64,000 nucleotides of DNA, taken from Alicyclobacillus sp. SP_1. Lineage in GTDB: Bacteria > Bacillota > Bacilli > Alicyclobacillales > Alicyclobacillaceae. The stretch covers positions 186,001 to 250,000 of the forward strand of contig NZ_JAMCCX010000017.1 of NCBI RefSeq assembly GCF_024706985.1. The letters are read 5' to 3'. Below, piece after piece: positions 52,231 through 61,380 of the stretch (position 1 is the first letter of the stretch; each line of letters starts with the position of its first letter). The position numbers and the translations under genes are program-made. Under the pieces are notes generated by a model. The model had not been told where the DNA came from and did no database searches. It was given only the letters and a program-made list of their open reading frames with translations.

Positions 52231-52848
52231 GTGGCAAAAGCCCAAAGCCACTCGGAGTATGTCTTGCGGCGTTTGCACACCCTGGCAGGTGTCATTCCCG
52301 TTGGGCTGTTTCTAATTGAGCACCTCTTAACGAATGCAACAGCGATTCAAGGGCCAGCCGCGTTTAACCAAGCAGTAGCTGCCATCCAGTCCATTCCGTT
52401 TTTGCACTACATCGAGTTCTTTTTTATTTTCGTTCCGCTGACCTACCACGCGATTTTCGGTCTATATGTTGCCTTCGTGTCTGGATACAACGCGACACAT
52501 TATTCCTGGCGGCGAAATTTACTCTTTGCCCTACAGCGGATTACCGGCGTCATCACGTTTGTTTTTATCATTTTCCACCTCTGGACGACTCGTTTTTCAG
52601 GACATGCTGCAACCTATGAAATGGTCCATGAGTTGGTTTCGAACCCTGCATATTTCTGGTTTATGGTTGTGGGCGTCGTTGCTGCGACTTTCCACTTTTC
52701 AAACGGTCTGTGGTCGTTTGGGATTCACTGGGGTCTCACGGTGGGGCAACGCGCACAGCGAGTGACCGGCTGGGTCAGTATGGTCGTTTTCGTCGTATTG
52801 GCTGGTATCGGCATAGCCGCACTCATCGCCTTTACACACGCTGGCTAA
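52231..52848 (+). CDS. sdhC: succinate dehydrogenase cytochrome b558 subunit
   Basis: This is the membrane anchor of complex II in the Bacillus-type three-subunit enzyme, which holds two hemes in a single five-helix protein. Five membrane segments are visible, with histidines in EHLLTN, LHYIEF, YHAIFG and IFHLW as heme ligand candidates. The GTG at 52231 has GGGGGGAG about seven bases upstream and gives 205 residues. Unlike E. coli, no separate sdhD exists. The genes sdhA and sdhB follow at once. Confidence 0.93.
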   Translation: MAKAQSHSEYVLRRLHTLAGVIPVGLFLIEHLLTNATAIQGPAAFNQAVAAIQSIPFLHYIEFFFIFVPLTYHAIFGLYVAFVSGYNATHYSWRRNLLFALQRITGVITFVFIIFHLWTTRFSGHAATYEMVHELVSNPAYFWFMVVGVVAATFHFSNGLWSFGIHWGLTVGQRAQRVTGWVSMVVFVVLAGIGIAALIAFTHAG

Positions 52849-52861
52849 GGAGGGACGCTTC

Positions 52862-54622
52862 ATGAGCAATCAACGAATTATTGTAGTCGGCGGTGGACTT
52901 GCTGGCTTGATGACGACGATAAAAATCGCGGAGAGTGGCATGACCGTTGATTTATTCTCACTGGTTCCTGTCAAGCGCTCTCACTCGGTCTGTGCTCAGG
53001 GCGGCATCAATGGAGCCGTCAATACCAAAGGTGAGGGAGACTCGCCCTGGGAGCACTTGGACGATACCGTGTACGGCGGGGATTTTTTAGCGAATCAGCG
53101 CCAAGTGCTCGGTATGTGCGAAGCCGCTCCTGCCATCATCCACTTGATGGACCGCATGGGGGTCATGTTCAATCGCACCCCTGAAGGCCTGTTGGATTTC
53201 CGCCGCTTCGGAGGAACAAAGCACCACCGCACCGCGTTTGCTGGCGCTTCTACTGGACAACAGTTGCTTTATGCGCTGGATGAGCAGGTGCGTCGGCATG
53301 AAGTTGCAGGTTTGGTTCAAAAATACGAAGGCTGGGACTTCCTCGGTGCCGTTCTGGACGACGAAGGGGTTTGCCGCGGAATTGTCGCACAAGATTTGCG
53401 CTCGATGGAGATTCGCTCGTTCCGTGCAGACGCCGTGGTCATGTGCACGGGAGGCAACGGACTCATTTTCGGCAAGAGCACGAACTCCATGATTAATACC
53501 GGATCGGCCCTCTCAGAGCTTTACCAGCAAGGCGTTTATTATGCCAACCCAGAAATGATTCAGGTTCATCCGACCGCTATTCCTGGGGACGACAAGTTGC
53601 GTCTGATGTCGGAGTCAGCGCGTGGCGAAGGTGGTCGAGTTTGGACATACAAGGACGGTAAACCGTGGTATTTTCTTGAAGAAATGTATCCGGAATACGG
53701 GAATTTGGTGCCACGCGACATCGCGACGCGAGCGATTCACAAAGTCTGCGTGGAGATGGGGCTTGGCGTCGATGGTCAGAATCAGGTATATCTGGACTTG
53801 TCGCATATGCCGGCCGAAGTGCTCAACGTCAAGCTCGGAAACATTTTGGACATCTATGAAAAGTTCGTGGGCGATGACCCGCGAAAAGTTCCGATGCGGA
53901 TTTTCCCAGCCGTTCACTATTCGATGGGCGGGCTTTGGGTCGATATCGACCAGATGACCAACATCCCCGGTCTGTTCGCTGCGGGCGAATGTGAATTTCA
54001 ATATCATGGTGCCAATCGCTTAGGAGCGAACAGTCTCTTGTCTTGCATTTATGGGGGCATGGTTGCGGGTCCTAATGCGGTTCGGTACGCGAGCCATGTG
54101 CGCAAGGCGGCTGACTCTCTGCCGGAGTCTCTCTACGACCGTTTTGAGAAGAAATATACGGATGAGTTTGAGGAGATTCTCCAGATGGAGGGCGACGAAA
54201 ATCCGTATCAGTTGCATCGCGAGCTTGGCGATTGGATGAATGCGAATGTCACGGTCGTGCGCGAGAATGATAAACTGAAGCAGACAGACGACAAAATCAT
54301 GGAGCTGCAAGAACGTTTCAAGCGAATTGGCGTTGTGGACAAGTCGCGTTGGGAAAATCAAATGGCACAATTCACTCGCCATTTGAAAAACATGTTGATT
54401 GAGGCGAGAGCTGTCACGAACGGGGCGTTGCTTCGCAATGAGAGTCGTGGCGCGCATTACAAGCCAGAATTCCCAGACCGTGATGACGAAAACTTCTTGA
54501 AGACGACTTTAGCGACCTACACTCCGGAGGGTCCGAAAATCACTTACGAAGACGTGGACGTCTCTCTGATAAAACCTCGCCTGCGCAATTATGCGGTGAG
54601 TAAGGAGGCCACAAAAGAATGA
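52862..54622 (+). CDS. sdhA: succinate dehydrogenase flavoprotein subunit
   Basis: SdhA oxidises succinate to fumarate with covalently bound FAD. The N-terminal VVGGGLAGLMTTIK binds FAD, and the histidine that links it is in SHSVCAQGGINGA. The capping and substrate region shows HPTAIPG, and HYSMGGLWVD has the later conserved histidine. The active-site arginine is in RLGANSLLSC. The 586-residue length is normal. The ATG at 52862 has AGGAGG upstream, and the stop overlaps the sdhB start as ATGA. Confidence 0.96.
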   Translation: MSNQRIIVVGGGLAGLMTTIKIAESGMTVDLFSLVPVKRSHSVCAQGGINGAVNTKGEGDSPWEHLDDTVYGGDFLANQRQVLGMCEAAPAIIHLMDRMGVMFNRTPEGLLDFRRFGGTKHHRTAFAGASTGQQLLYALDEQVRRHEVAGLVQKYEGWDFLGAVLDDEGVCRGIVAQDLRSMEIRSFRADAVVMCTGGNGLIFGKSTNSMINTGSALSELYQQGVYYANPEMIQVHPTAIPGDDKLRLMSESARGEGGRVWTYKDGKPWYFLEEMYPEYGNLVPRDIATRAIHKVCVEMGLGVDGQNQVYLDLSHMPAEVLNVKLGNILDIYEKFVGDDPRKVPMRIFPAVHYSMGGLWVDIDQMTNIPGLFAAGECEFQYHGANRLGANSLLSCIYGGMVAGPNAVRYASHVRKAADSLPESLYDRFEKKYTDEFEEILQMEGDENPYQLHRELGDWMNANVTVVRENDKLKQTDDKIMELQERFKRIGVVDKSRWENQMAQFTRHLKNMLIEARAVTNGALLRNESRGAHYKPEFPDRDDENFLKTTLATYTPEGPKITYEDVDVSLIKPRLRNYAVSKEATKE

Positions 54623-55404
54623 GTGTTCCTACCACAGAGGTATCGGCAACGGAAGCACCGACGAGACAGGTTCATCTCATCATTGAGCGTCAAGACGATC
54701 CAAACTCGCCGCCATACAAAGAAGAATTCGTGATACCGTATAAGACAGGCATGAATGTGATTGCTTGTCTGATGGAGATTCAACGCAATCCCGTGAGCAA
54801 GTCGGGCCGCAAGGTAGCTCCTGTCACTTGGGAGATGAACTGCCTTGAGGAAATATGTGGAGCCTGTACCATGGTCATTAACGACAAACCCCGGCAGGCG
54901 TGTACCACACTTGTGGACAAATTAGAGCAGCCCATTCGCATTAAGCCTGCGCGGACGTTTCCCGTCGTTCGGGATTTGGTGGTGGACCGCAGTCGGATGT
55001 TCGAAGCCTTGAAGAAGGTTAAGGCTTGGATTCCTATAGACGGGACTTACGACCTTGGTCCTGGCCCGAGAATGCCTGAGGTAGACAGGCAATGGGCGTA
55101 TGAGCTCTCGCGCTGTTTCACTTGTGGTGCTTGCGTGGAAGCATGTCCCAATGTGAATGACCGTAATTCCTTCATCGGACCTTTCGCCATATCCCAAGCA
55201 AGGCTGTTCAATGCGCATCCGACGGGTGCAATGCACCGGGAAGAGCGATTGACAGCTTTGATGGGCGAGGGTGGTATTCAAGAGTGCGGTAACTCCCAGA
55301 ACTGCGTACAAGTCTGTCCAAAGGGGATTCCGCTAACGACCTCCATTGCTGCGATGAATCGACAGGTGACGTATCACGCCATCGGAGCATGGTTGCATCG
55401 CTAA
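54619..55404 (+). CDS. sdhB: succinate dehydrogenase iron-sulfur subunit
   Basis: SdhB carries electrons from FAD to the quinone. The 2Fe-2S cluster is bound by CLEEICGACTM and the later cysteine in RQAC. CFTCGACVEACP holds the 4Fe-4S site, and CGNSQNCVQVCPKGIP the 3Fe-4S site. The 261-residue length fits. It ends the operon, and two strong hairpins follow. The menaquinone needed as acceptor would come from the men genes at the window start. Confidence 0.96.
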   Translation: MSVPTTEVSATEAPTRQVHLIIERQDDPNSPPYKEEFVIPYKTGMNVIACLMEIQRNPVSKSGRKVAPVTWEMNCLEEICGACTMVINDKPRQACTTLVDKLEQPIRIKPARTFPVVRDLVVDRSRMFEALKKVKAWIPIDGTYDLGPGPRMPEVDRQWAYELSRCFTCGACVEACPNVNDRNSFIGPFAISQARLFNAHPTGAMHREERLTALMGEGGIQECGNSQNCVQVCPKGIPLTTSIAAMNRQVTYHAIGAWLHR

Positions 55405-55438
55405 GCTACGCAGGACGGCTATGGACCGATTTTATATC

Positions 55439-55486
55439 ATCGGCAGGCAGGCTGTATCGCTGTATACAGTCAATAGCCCTGCCGAT
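55439..55486 (+). repeat. structured inverted repeat after sdhB
   Basis: ATCGGCAGG and CCTGCCGAT form a 9-bp stem around a 30-base loop that itself contains CTGTAT and ATACAG. It precedes a second hairpin with a T-tract. Confidence 0.5.
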
Positions 55487-55500
55487 GTCCTTTACAGCGA

Positions 55501-55546
55501 ACAACAGGTATGCTGTCCGGATGGCGGGCAGTGCCTGTTGTTTTTG
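55501..55546 (+). terminator. terminator of sdhCAB
   Basis: AACAACAGG and CCTGTTGTT form a 9-bp stem, with more pairing inside the loop, followed by TTTTT. The rest of the 55405-55718 gap shows no gene. Confidence 0.75.
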
Positions 55547-55718
55547 TGTGTTCCGGTGTTTGGAGATGGACGGACGGCCTGAAGTGACGATGCTCATCTC
55601 CACACTTCGGCGTCCATGAAGATTGGCAGAATGACGAGATTGCATGCTCTTTTCGAACTGCCCACCTGTTTAAGAACCGCACTCTATGGGAAGGTTAAAC
55701 AGAAGAGAAAGGTGTGAG

Positions 55719-55910
55719 GTGCGATTGCGTCTTCCCCGGGCAATGGAGGCAGGCATGTTTGTGGCAGCGGCGGCTCTGACTTCGTGGACGGCGACTGCAG
55801 CTATCCACGACCATAGTACAAGCACCTCTCCGAACGGCCCTACCATCGGTACGGTGCTGCACGACGTTGAGGTGTGGTGGCAAAAAGAACGAGCGGATGC
55901 CGAAAAGTGA
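55719..55910 (+). CDS. 63-residue possible secreted or membrane peptide
   Basis: GTG at 55719 follows GAAAGGTG. The first third (MEAGMFVAAAALTSWTATAAI) could be a signal or membrane segment; the rest is polar, ending VWWQKERADAEK. No family recognised, and it may be spurious. Confidence 0.35.
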   Translation: MRLRLPRAMEAGMFVAAAALTSWTATAAIHDHSTSTSPNGPTIGTVLHDVEVWWQKERADAEK

Positions 55911-56009
55911 GCATGGAGAATGACACAGCAGAGTCGCAGGCGGACCCGGCCATGGACGGTGCAGGGAAACAAGAGGTGAGATGTGAGCAATGCTACATCG
56001 TTTTCACCG

Positions 56010-56018
56010 TGGTATAAT
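56010..56018 (+). promoter_or_regulatory. extended -10 promoter of trhO
   Basis: TGGTATAAT matches the extended -10 consensus perfectly, 22 bases before the start. The -35 is poor. Confidence 0.5.
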
Positions 56019-56039
56019 CACGGGTAGAGGTGACGAGGA

Positions 56040-56999
56040 TTGTTGGACTATCGTCTATTGCTTTACTACAAATATGTGCAGATACCAGACCCACAGGAGT
56101 TTGCCGAAAGCCACCTGAGACTGTGCGAGGAACTTGGTCTTGTGGGACGAATTCTAGTGGCAACCGAAGGGTTAAATGGCACTGTGTCGGGTCCTGTGTT
56201 GCAGACGGCGGCATATCAGCAAGCCTTGCGAGAGGACCGTAGGTTTACCGACATTGCGTTTAAAGAAGATGTTGTGGACGCACCACCCTTTGACCGATTG
56301 CGCATTCGCGTCACGCGTGAGATTGTGCGTTTTGAGGCCGATGCGCCCATTCATCCTGAAGTTCGCACAGGGGTTCACATCAGCCCGAAGGCATTTTATG
56401 AGATGATGTCCCAAGACGACGTCATTGTGGTGGATGGAAGAAATCGCTACGAGTCGGAGTTAGGCCACTTTCGCGGGGCATTGTTGCCGGATGTTGAAAC
56501 GTTCCGGGACTTTCCAGCGTGGGTGAATGCCCATCAAGAGGAACTCGCCGGCAAGAAAATACTGACTTACTGTACGGGTGGCATACGCTGTGAGAAGTTG
56601 TCTGCCTATTTGCTCGATCGCGGTTTTTCCGATGTCTATCAGCTGGATGGCGGGATTGTGCAGTATTCTCAGGATCCGGCCATTCGAGGGCGTGGCTTCG
56701 AGGGTCGATGCTACGTCTTTGACGAGCGCATGAGCATTCGTGTCAATCACACGGAAGAGGATGTGCTGATTGCAAAATGCGAGCATTGTGGTGAACCAAC
56801 GGATGCTCACATCAATTGTGCTTATTTGGACTGCCATCGTCGGCATTTATGTTGTCGTACGTGTCATGAGCGTTACGCAGGTTTTTGCTCGGACACGTGT
56901 GCTCGAGAAGCCGTAGAGCGACATCGCGTGGACCCACGTTCCACGCTCATCATGGAACGAGAAGAGTACCTCGCGACATCCCCCATTCGTGCATACTGA
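56040..56999 (+). CDS. trhO: tRNA uridine-34 hydroxylase, rhodanese family
   Basis: TrhO (YceA/YbfQ) installs the 5-hydroxyuridine at the wobble position of some tRNAs. An N-terminal acylphosphatase-like domain is followed by the rhodanese domain with the catalytic cysteine in YCTGGIRC, near residue 180. A C-terminal cysteine-rich stretch with many CxxC pairs (CEHCGE, CHRRHLCC) would bind zinc. The start is TTG at 56040 or 56043, after GAGGTGACGAGG. It is a single-gene unit. Confidence 0.9.
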   Translation: MLDYRLLLYYKYVQIPDPQEFAESHLRLCEELGLVGRILVATEGLNGTVSGPVLQTAAYQQALREDRRFTDIAFKEDVVDAPPFDRLRIRVTREIVRFEADAPIHPEVRTGVHISPKAFYEMMSQDDVIVVDGRNRYESELGHFRGALLPDVETFRDFPAWVNAHQEELAGKKILTYCTGGIRCEKLSAYLLDRGFSDVYQLDGGIVQYSQDPAIRGRGFEGRCYVFDERMSIRVNHTEEDVLIAKCEHCGEPTDAHINCAYLDCHRRHLCCRTCHERYAGFCSDTCAREAVERHRVDPRSTLIMEREEYLATSPIRAY

Positions 57000-57141
57000 C
57001 AGTGAACGAGTCGCGAAGCCAAAGCCTGAGACCGAGCGCATAGCTTGACGGGCTTGATTGAGAGCTGGAAGCGAGTTCCCGAAGAGAGCTGTGACGCACT
57101 CATCGGATCGCCCGGCGACACATGGTCAACGCCATGCATCG

Positions 57142-57795
57142 TCAGTGCGAGATTGCGTCGGCTGAGAGAAGAAGCAACTGGTGTACACGCTCGCTCAGTC
57201 GTCGATACGTCTCAGAGCCCATGTGCTTAAGCCGCTTGTCTGCAGGTTGGCCACATTCGTCCGCAAATTGCTGTCCGATGGCTTCTGCTACAGCCGCCTT
57301 GGAATTTGCTTGCTGGGCGATGGCGGTATAGCGGTCTAAGCGCGTTTGGATGTCGTCTGTGTAGGGTGCCGCATCCCGAAAATACCCCCAAAATTTGCAC
57401 AGAATACGCTCGGAGATGGACGTGTCGGGCAACTTTTTGTGGACGGAGTACTCTAAGACAAACGTCTGTAAGTAGAGATACTCACGGTGAATGACATCGG
57501 CTGCTGCAAGCGTACTCGGAAGATGCGGCGCGGTGGGTTGAAGCCAGCGAAACAACTGATACCCGATGTCTTCCGCCGTGGCTGGCGGATTCTCTTTCGC
57601 GTCGGCGACCATTCGCGCGAGCTGATATGGTTCATCCGCTCCGTGCGCCATACCTCCCGGAGGAATGTTGGCGATGGTGAACTTGTCTTTGGTAAATCCC
57701 CACAAATCGTATTTCGGCAGTACTTTGCGGAGTAACCCCGTCAAGAGAAAAATAAAAATGAACAACCCCAGATACCAAATTGCCTCAGATGCCAT
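57142..57795 (-). CDS. membrane-anchored protein, unknown
   Basis: One N-terminal membrane segment (IWYLGLFIFIFLLTGLLRKV) is followed by about 190 residues of helical soluble protein. The ATG at 57795 has GGGAGG nine bases upstream. No conserved motif is recognised. It is on the same strand as the exporter genes behind it but separated by about 115 bases. Confidence 0.6.
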   Translation of the reverse strand: MASEAIWYLGLFIFIFLLTGLLRKVLPKYDLWGFTKDKFTIANIPPGGMAHGADEPYQLARMVADAKENPPATAEDIGYQLFRWLQPTAPHLPSTLAAADVIHREYLYLQTFVLEYSVHKKLPDTSISERILCKFWGYFRDAAPYTDDIQTRLDRYTAIAQQANSKAAVAEAIGQQFADECGQPADKRLKHMGSETYRRLSERVHQLLLLSADAISH

Positions 57796-57909
57796 GCCAC
57801 ATCCTCCCATCAGGCCGCTGGAGAGACGTATCAGCGGATTCTCCTTCTTCAGAGGATGAACTATGGCATGGCATCTTATGCTTTCGAGTGGGACGTCCTC
57901 GAACGGTGA

Positions 57910-59448
57910 TTAATGGAATCCGGACAATTGTTCCATCGTTTCTTTGTCGATTTTATGCCCCGATTGATTCGACTTTTTACTGGACGAAAGTATCATTGCA
58001 ATGAACGCGACGATACCTGCAATGATAAATGCCCAGTGATAGGCCTCGCGCATCTGATGCATGGTTGCGGTCGCTGGGCTAGCGGCACCGATGATGCGCA
58101 ACATCACCTGATACGATACACCGCCAAGTGTGATTCCAAGTCCCATACCGAGTGTCCGAGCCATGTTCAAAATACCGCCCGTTACACCGAGACGATTGGG
58201 TGGAGAACTGCTCATGACGCTGCTGTTGTTGGGCGGTGTAAACAGTCCGAGACCCGTTCCGACCAAGAACAATCCGACAATCAAGAACAGGTGAGTGAGG
58301 CTACCACCCATAAACGCAAGCGCCAGGCATCCGAGCGCACTGGCCAGCATGCCGCCCATGGTCAGAAGTCGCGTCCCATAGCGGTCCGCTAGAGCGCCAG
58401 CCAATGGTGTGAAAATGGTCAGTCCAAGCGGCACGATGGTCATGTAGAGACCGGATGTCAGCGGGTTCAGATGGGAGATGTGGTCAAGAAAGAAGGGACC
58501 TAAGAGAATGACTGCGTACATACAGGCGAAGGACATGACCCCAGTCGTGTTGCCGACTGCGATTTGCGGTATTTTGAAGAGCTTTAGGTCCAACATCGGA
58601 GCCAGCCGCTTGCGCTCCAACATGATGAAGGCGGTGAGTCCGATGACGGCGACAATCAATGCGGTCATGACCGTGATAGCCGTCAATCCTTGTGCATTCA
58701 CTTCTTGGATAAAGTAGAACAAGCCGACTAAAGCGGGAACGAGCAACGCTGCTCCCCAGTAGTCGAATGGCTCCTTTTTCTCCGTGGATTTTTTATCCTT
58801 CGGCAAAAGCAGGATACCTAAAATAGTGCCGATAATGCCCACGGGCACGTTCACAAAGAAAATCCAGCGCCATCCCAAGGTCGATAGGATAACACCGCCG
58901 ATAGCAGGACCAAACGATAGTCCCACACCTTGAGCGCTCCCTTGAATTCCGATGGCCTTGCCACGGTCGTGTTGTGGTGTGGCGGCGGTGATGATGGCGA
59001 CGCTATTCGCTTGCAGCATGGCCGCACCAATGGCCTGCAAGACACGGGAAGCATTCAGAACGGCGAGAGATGGGGTGATACCACAAAGAAATGACCCTAC
59101 GATGAAGACCGTGAATCCAATGGTGTACATCCACCGCCGCCCAAGAATGTCGGCGAGTCGTCCGAGGGGCACAATAAGTGCCGCGAGCGTCAAAAGATAC
59201 GTCAGACTAACCCATTCGACCGAACTCATGGTGGTGTGAAAACTGCGCTGCATCGTGGGTAGCGCAATGTTGACGATACTGGCATCGACGGCTGCCATAA
59301 ACGCGCCAATGCAGACCGTTGCGACGACAAACCAGTGGTATCCCTTACGATTGCTGACGGATGCTAGTGGCAACCGCTCGAGAAAGCTCTTTCCTTTTGT
59401 TTCTGAGTTAGAGTCAATCGGTGGTTTCGGGTCTCGATGTGCGCTCAT
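57910..59448 (-). CDS. MFS multidrug exporter, EmrB/QacA type
   Basis: The 512-residue transporter shows fourteen hydrophobic segments and the DHA2 motifs: VDASIVNIALPTMQRSF (motif D1 at the first helix), LADILGRRWMYTIG (motif A), and the fifth-helix export motif near VGLSFGPAIGGVI. It probably expels lipophilic drugs. A GntR-family regulator lies immediately upstream (8 bases), so it should control this gene. A poor ribosome site suggests coupling to the regulator. Confidence 0.88.
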   Translation of the reverse strand: MSAHRDPKPPIDSNSETKGKSFLERLPLASVSNRKGYHWFVVATVCIGAFMAAVDASIVNIALPTMQRSFHTTMSSVEWVSLTYLLTLAALIVPLGRLADILGRRWMYTIGFTVFIVGSFLCGITPSLAVLNASRVLQAIGAAMLQANSVAIITAATPQHDRGKAIGIQGSAQGVGLSFGPAIGGVILSTLGWRWIFFVNVPVGIIGTILGILLLPKDKKSTEKKEPFDYWGAALLVPALVGLFYFIQEVNAQGLTAITVMTALIVAVIGLTAFIMLERKRLAPMLDLKLFKIPQIAVGNTTGVMSFACMYAVILLGPFFLDHISHLNPLTSGLYMTIVPLGLTIFTPLAGALADRYGTRLLTMGGMLASALGCLALAFMGGSLTHLFLIVGLFLVGTGLGLFTPPNNSSVMSSSPPNRLGVTGGILNMARTLGMGLGITLGGVSYQVMLRIIGAASPATATMHQMREAYHWAFIIAGIVAFIAMILSSSKKSNQSGHKIDKETMEQLSGFH

Positions 59449-59455
59449 CGACTCT

Positions 59456-60271
59456 TCATCCTTCCGTTACAGAATCAGAGAGGCCTTGCCGCTCCAGTTG
59501 AATTTCATGACCACGAGAGGTTTCCTCGCCAGCAAGCGGCTGGAGTCTGCTCTTTCGAAGGAGCTTCACCTCATAGCGATAACGTTCGCCAGGGTAGTGG
59601 ACAATCGAGTACTCCACAGGATCACCACAGTCGTTTTGAGAAGTGCGCTCTACGACCAAAATGGGTGCACCAGGAAGAATTTGCAACCTCTCCGCATGCA
59701 GTGGTTGAGCCAAGTCGGCATGGAGCGTCTGCACTCCCGATGCAATTTTCACGCCATTTCGCTCAAAAAAGCCGTACACGTGCTCGAACGTCTCGTCGCC
59801 CCGTTCCCAGGCTCCAATGTCTGCTTGGTCAGGAAGGCGTAGATAAGAAATTTCTTGAAAGTGTACTACGCCTTGAATGTCTGCAATGCGATGGAGATAC
59901 AGAGTCGGTTCCTCTTTGGACCATGGTAGTGTGTCCGGACTCTCCTCTTTCACCATTCGACGAATGGATAAAATGTTGATGTTGACGGATTCTCCACGCT
60001 GCCGCAACTCTTCGGCAAAGCCGTACAGGCTCGAGGCGGTAAACGACGCGCGAGCATCAGCCACGAATGTTCCCTTACCTTGCTGGCGCGTGACGTAGCC
60101 CATCGATACGAGGTCGCCGATAGCTTGACGAACCGTAGTGCGACTGACGTGAAAAAGCTCCGACAATTCTGCTTCGGAGGGAAGCATTTGGCCGCTTGGC
60201 CAGCGACCAGCCTCGATGTCCTCCATTAATTGCCGCTTCATTTTTTGGTACATCGGAATACCGTCTCTCAT
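59456..60271 (-). CDS. GntR/HutC-family transcriptional regulator
   Basis: The N-terminal winged helix has the GntR pattern (MLPSEAELSELFHVSRTTVR, then QQGKGTFV). The C-terminal UTRA domain, seen as FQEISYLRLPDQADI and VVERTSQND, binds a small effector. The ATG at 60271 has AGAGAGGTGG upstream. It is followed directly by the MFS exporter. A palindrome over its -10 and three tandem 12-bp repeats lie in its leader, so autoregulation is likely. Confidence 0.87.
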   Translation of the reverse strand: MRDGIPMYQKMKRQLMEDIEAGRWPSGQMLPSEAELSELFHVSRTTVRQAIGDLVSMGYVTRQQGKGTFVADARASFTASSLYGFAEELRQRGESVNINILSIRRMVKEESPDTLPWSKEEPTLYLHRIADIQGVVHFQEISYLRLPDQADIGAWERGDETFEHVYGFFERNGVKIASGVQTLHADLAQPLHAERLQILPGAPILVVERTSQNDCGDPVEYSIVHYPGERYRYEVKLLRKSRLQPLAGEETSRGHEIQLERQGLSDSVTEG

Positions 60272-60304
60272 GATACCGCCACCTCTCTTTCGAGACGTTT
60301 CATC

Positions 60305-60340
60305 CAGGAGAGCATGCAGGAGAGCATGCAGGAGAGCATG
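60305..60340. repeat. three perfect tandem 12-bp repeats
   Basis: CAGGAGAGCATG occurs three times in a row in the gntR leader, between its promoter and the start codon. Confidence 0.85.
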
Positions 60341-60374
60341 TTTGATTAAGAATATAACATCATTACAAGTCCTT

Positions 60375-60406
60375 AAGTATTATACTTCATCTCCCGAGTG
60401 ATTCAA
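60375..60406 (-). promoter_or_regulatory. gntR promoter with palindromic operator
   Basis: On the minus strand, TTGAAT and TATAAT are 16 bases apart. The -10 lies within the perfect palindrome AAGTATAATACTT (plus 60375-60387), a good candidate site for the GntR protein. Confidence 0.6.
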
Positions 60407-60469
60407 GAGCATGGCCATTCCCGTGAGCCTGCGTCGCTTGGAGGGTGCCCGCGTTTCGTGGAATTGCAA

Positions 60470-60505
60470 GGCCGCCTATGCCACAATGGACGGGCATAGG
60501 TGGCC
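60470..60505. repeat. inverted repeat upstream of the dehydrogenase
   Basis: GGCCGCCTATGCC and GGCATAGGTGGCC pair over 12 of 13 bases around a 10-base loop, 41 bases before the gene at 60547. It may be an operator or attenuator. Confidence 0.5.
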
Positions 60506-60546
60506 TGCGTCCGAGTCAACGGCGCATGAGTCAGAAGGGGGAATGA

Positions 60547-61323
60547 ATGGTGTCGGTTCTTGACAGGTTTCGTTTGGATGGCAAAATTGCGCTGATTACT
60601 GGCGGTGGACGTGGACTTGGTTTGCAGATTGCGCGCGCTTATCAAGCGATTGGCGCAACGGTTGTGCTTGGCTCGAGACGTTTATCGGCTTGTGAGGAGT
60701 CTGCACGAGAGCTGCAAGAAAGGGGCGGACGAGCGCTTGGCCTTGAGTTAGATGTGACCGATGAAGGCTCTGTCAAAGACGTCGTCAAGCGCGTGGTTTC
60801 TGAGTTTGGCAAGATTGACATTTTGGTGAACAATTCGGGCGCCTCGTGGGGAGCCCCTGCTTTAGAGATGCCTTTGGATGCGTGGAAGAAAGTGATAGAC
60901 ACGAATCTCACAGGCACGTTTTTGATGTCTCAAGCTGTGGCGAGGGTCATGAAGGACGGGAACGGCGGTAAGATCATCAACATCGCTTCTGTCGCCGGAC
61001 TTCGCGGAACGGACCCAGAAGGGCTCGATGCGGTTCCTTACAACGCTAGTAAAGGCGGCATTATTACATTAACGAAAGACCTTGCAGTGAAGTGGGCGAG
61101 ATATGGAATTTATGTCAATGCCATTGCACCAGGATTCTTTCCGACAAAAATGACCAAAGATGTGTTGGCAGCGCGCGGAGATCACATCTTGTCCGGAATA
61201 CCCTTGAAGCGCTATGGGTCGGATGAAGACTTACAGGGAGCCGCAGTGTATTTTGCATCGTCGGCGTCCGATTACACGACTGGCCAAATTCTCTGCGTGG
61301 ATGGTGGAACCACGGCGCGTTAG
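60547..61323 (+). CDS. short-chain dehydrogenase/reductase
   Basis: This 258-residue SDR enzyme has the NAD(P) motif TGGGRGLGLQIA, the structural NNSG (normally NNAG) near residue 91, and the catalytic serine in NIASVAGL. YNASK carries the tyrosine and lysine. It is closest in style to 3-oxoacyl-ACP reductase or gluconate 5-dehydrogenase types; the substrate is unknown. GGGGG lies five bases before the ATG at 60547. A convergent aldo/keto reductase follows. Confidence 0.9.
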   Translation: MVSVLDRFRLDGKIALITGGGRGLGLQIARAYQAIGATVVLGSRRLSACEESARELQERGGRALGLELDVTDEGSVKDVVKRVVSEFGKIDILVNNSGASWGAPALEMPLDAWKKVIDTNLTGTFLMSQAVARVMKDGNGGKIINIASVAGLRGTDPEGLDAVPYNASKGGIITLTKDLAVKWARYGIYVNAIAPGFFPTKMTKDVLAARGDHILSGIPLKRYGSDEDLQGAAVYFASSASDYTTGQILCVDGGTTAR

Positions 61324-61334
61324 CGGCGTGGTTC
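61307..61334. terminator. possible hairpin between convergent genes
   Basis: GAACCACG and CGTGGTTC form an 8-bp stem at the end of the dehydrogenase gene. It lacks a T-tract, so the terminator role is uncertain. Confidence 0.35.
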
Positions 61335-61380
61335 AGAGCCTTCCCATTCGTATAGCTTTTTACCACTTGTGTGCCGATGG

